The notes under the pieces were generated by a model that saw only the letters and a list, made by a program, of their open reading frames with translations, was not told where the DNA came from and searched no databases. The position numbers and the translations under genes are program-made. Shown here one piece after another: positions 63,546-64,000 of a stretch of DNA of 64,000 bases. Position 1 is the first letter of the stretch; each line of letters begins with the position of its first letter. Origin of the DNA: Myxococcales bacterium (GTDB lineage Bacteria; Myxococcota_A; Bradymonadia; UBA7976; UBA1532); the NCBI GenBank assembly GCA_020633465.1, contig JACKDN010000039.1:1-64000 (forward strand), in the 5' to 3' direction.

Positions 63546-64000
63546 CGGGGCGGGGGCTCCCCGACCTTCACCTTCGAGCCGTCGCCGACGAGCTGGTGGC
63601 CCAGCACGACGACGCGGCCGAGCGACTCGACGCCCTTCACCTGGACGCGGCCGCCGTCGCGGAAGCCCAGCGAGACGGGTTGCCAGCGCACGGTCGCGTC
63701 GTCCTGCACGACGAAGACGCCCTCGGCGTCCTCGCGGCGCGTGACCGCGGCCTCGGGCACCACCAGCGCGTCGTCGGCGCGATCGAGCTCGAGGGTGGCG
63801 CGCACGAACATGCCCGGCTTCAGCAGGCCCTCGGCGTTGGGCACCTCGAGCTCGACGCGCGCCTGGCGCGAGGTCTCGCGGAAGACGGGCGCGATGCGGG
63901 CGACGGTCGCGGGGAAGGTCTCACCGGGGCGGGCGTCGGTCTGCAGCGTCGCGCGCTGGCCCTCGCGCAGGAAGCGGTAGTCGGCCTCGGTGACGTAGAC
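63542..64000 (-). CDS. RND efflux periplasmic adaptor subunit (5' partial)
   Basis: Only the last 152 codons are inside the window; the gene continues beyond base 64000. Visible are YVTEADYRFLREGQRATLQT, TVARIAPVFRETSRQARVELEVPNAEGLLKPGMFVRATLEL and VVPEAAVTRREDAEGVFVVQDD, then the membrane-proximal VSLGFRDGGRVQVKGVESLGRVVVLGHQLVGDGSKV. This is the standard barrel and membrane-proximal part of HlyD/AcrA-type adaptors. The stop overlaps the pump start by ATGA. The lipoyl and hairpin domains and any signal or lipobox lie outside the window. Confidence 0.9.

Overview
The window is 64 kb of very GC-rich bacterial chromosome, densely coded on both strands. Many genes overlap by ATGA, GTGA or TGATG. 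I infer a Myxococcota (deltaproteobacterial-type) organism. The markers are lipoproteins with Asp/Ala/Gly-rich linkers after the lipobox, AgmX/PglI C-terminal domains, a tail-anchored Ser/Thr kinase, a TIGR02147-type regulator, a DUF1592/DUF1552 pair and a TIGR02996-like leucine-rich protein. I saw no rRNA, tRNA, CRISPR array, transposase or phage gene.

Layout. 1-2260: GMC oxidoreductase (5' end outside the window) and a CGPC carboxymuconolactone-decarboxylase-like protein. 2261-2723: an unusual composite minisatellite. 9144-2724 (minus): a poly-gamma-glutamate operon, pgsB-pgsC-pgsW, coupled to a secreted M6 metalloprotease, a 54-codon bridging ORF and an SDR reductase. 9250-12240: MscS-family channel. 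12299-19859: four lipoproteins, three of them predicted beta-helices, plus a TIGR02147/DUF4423 regulator. 20313-24627: Ser/Thr kinase, Pal-like lipoprotein, an AgmX-domain membrane protein and a DUF839/PhoX-like Tat protein. 24711-27465: a coupled trio (small protein, amidohydrolase, MFS transporter). 27527-32122: DUF1592-type lipoprotein, DUF1552 protein, CDP-alcohol phosphatidyltransferase and a small helical protein. 32205-37965: DsbD-like protein, membrane alkaline-phosphatase-fold transferase, diheme lipoprotein and a PQQ glucose-dehydrogenase-like lipoprotein. 38020-42334: NUDIX-DUF952 fusion, a TonB-domain/TonB-dependent receptor fusion and a lipoprotein. 42341-50363: PilZ-domain operon, methyltransferase, divergent histidine-kinase and response-regulator genes, and two small exported or membrane proteins. 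59462-50299 (minus): an AgmX-tailed lipoprotein, a lipoprotein TamA and TamB. 59546-64000: leucine-rich protein and an RND pump with its adaptor (adaptor truncated by the window edge).

Most of the window builds or patrols the cell envelope: capsule-like polyglutamate, outer-membrane assembly (TamAB, Pal), surface lipoproteins, transport (RND, TonB receptor, MFS, MscS), thiol redox and signalling. Three plus-strand genes (27527, 49675, 59546) are each split by an apparent one-base loss at a short G or C run. The shared direction and context suggest base-calling errors more than three pseudogenes. Several plus-strand genes have a TAnnnT-like -10 element ending six bases before the start codon, which points to leaderless transcripts.
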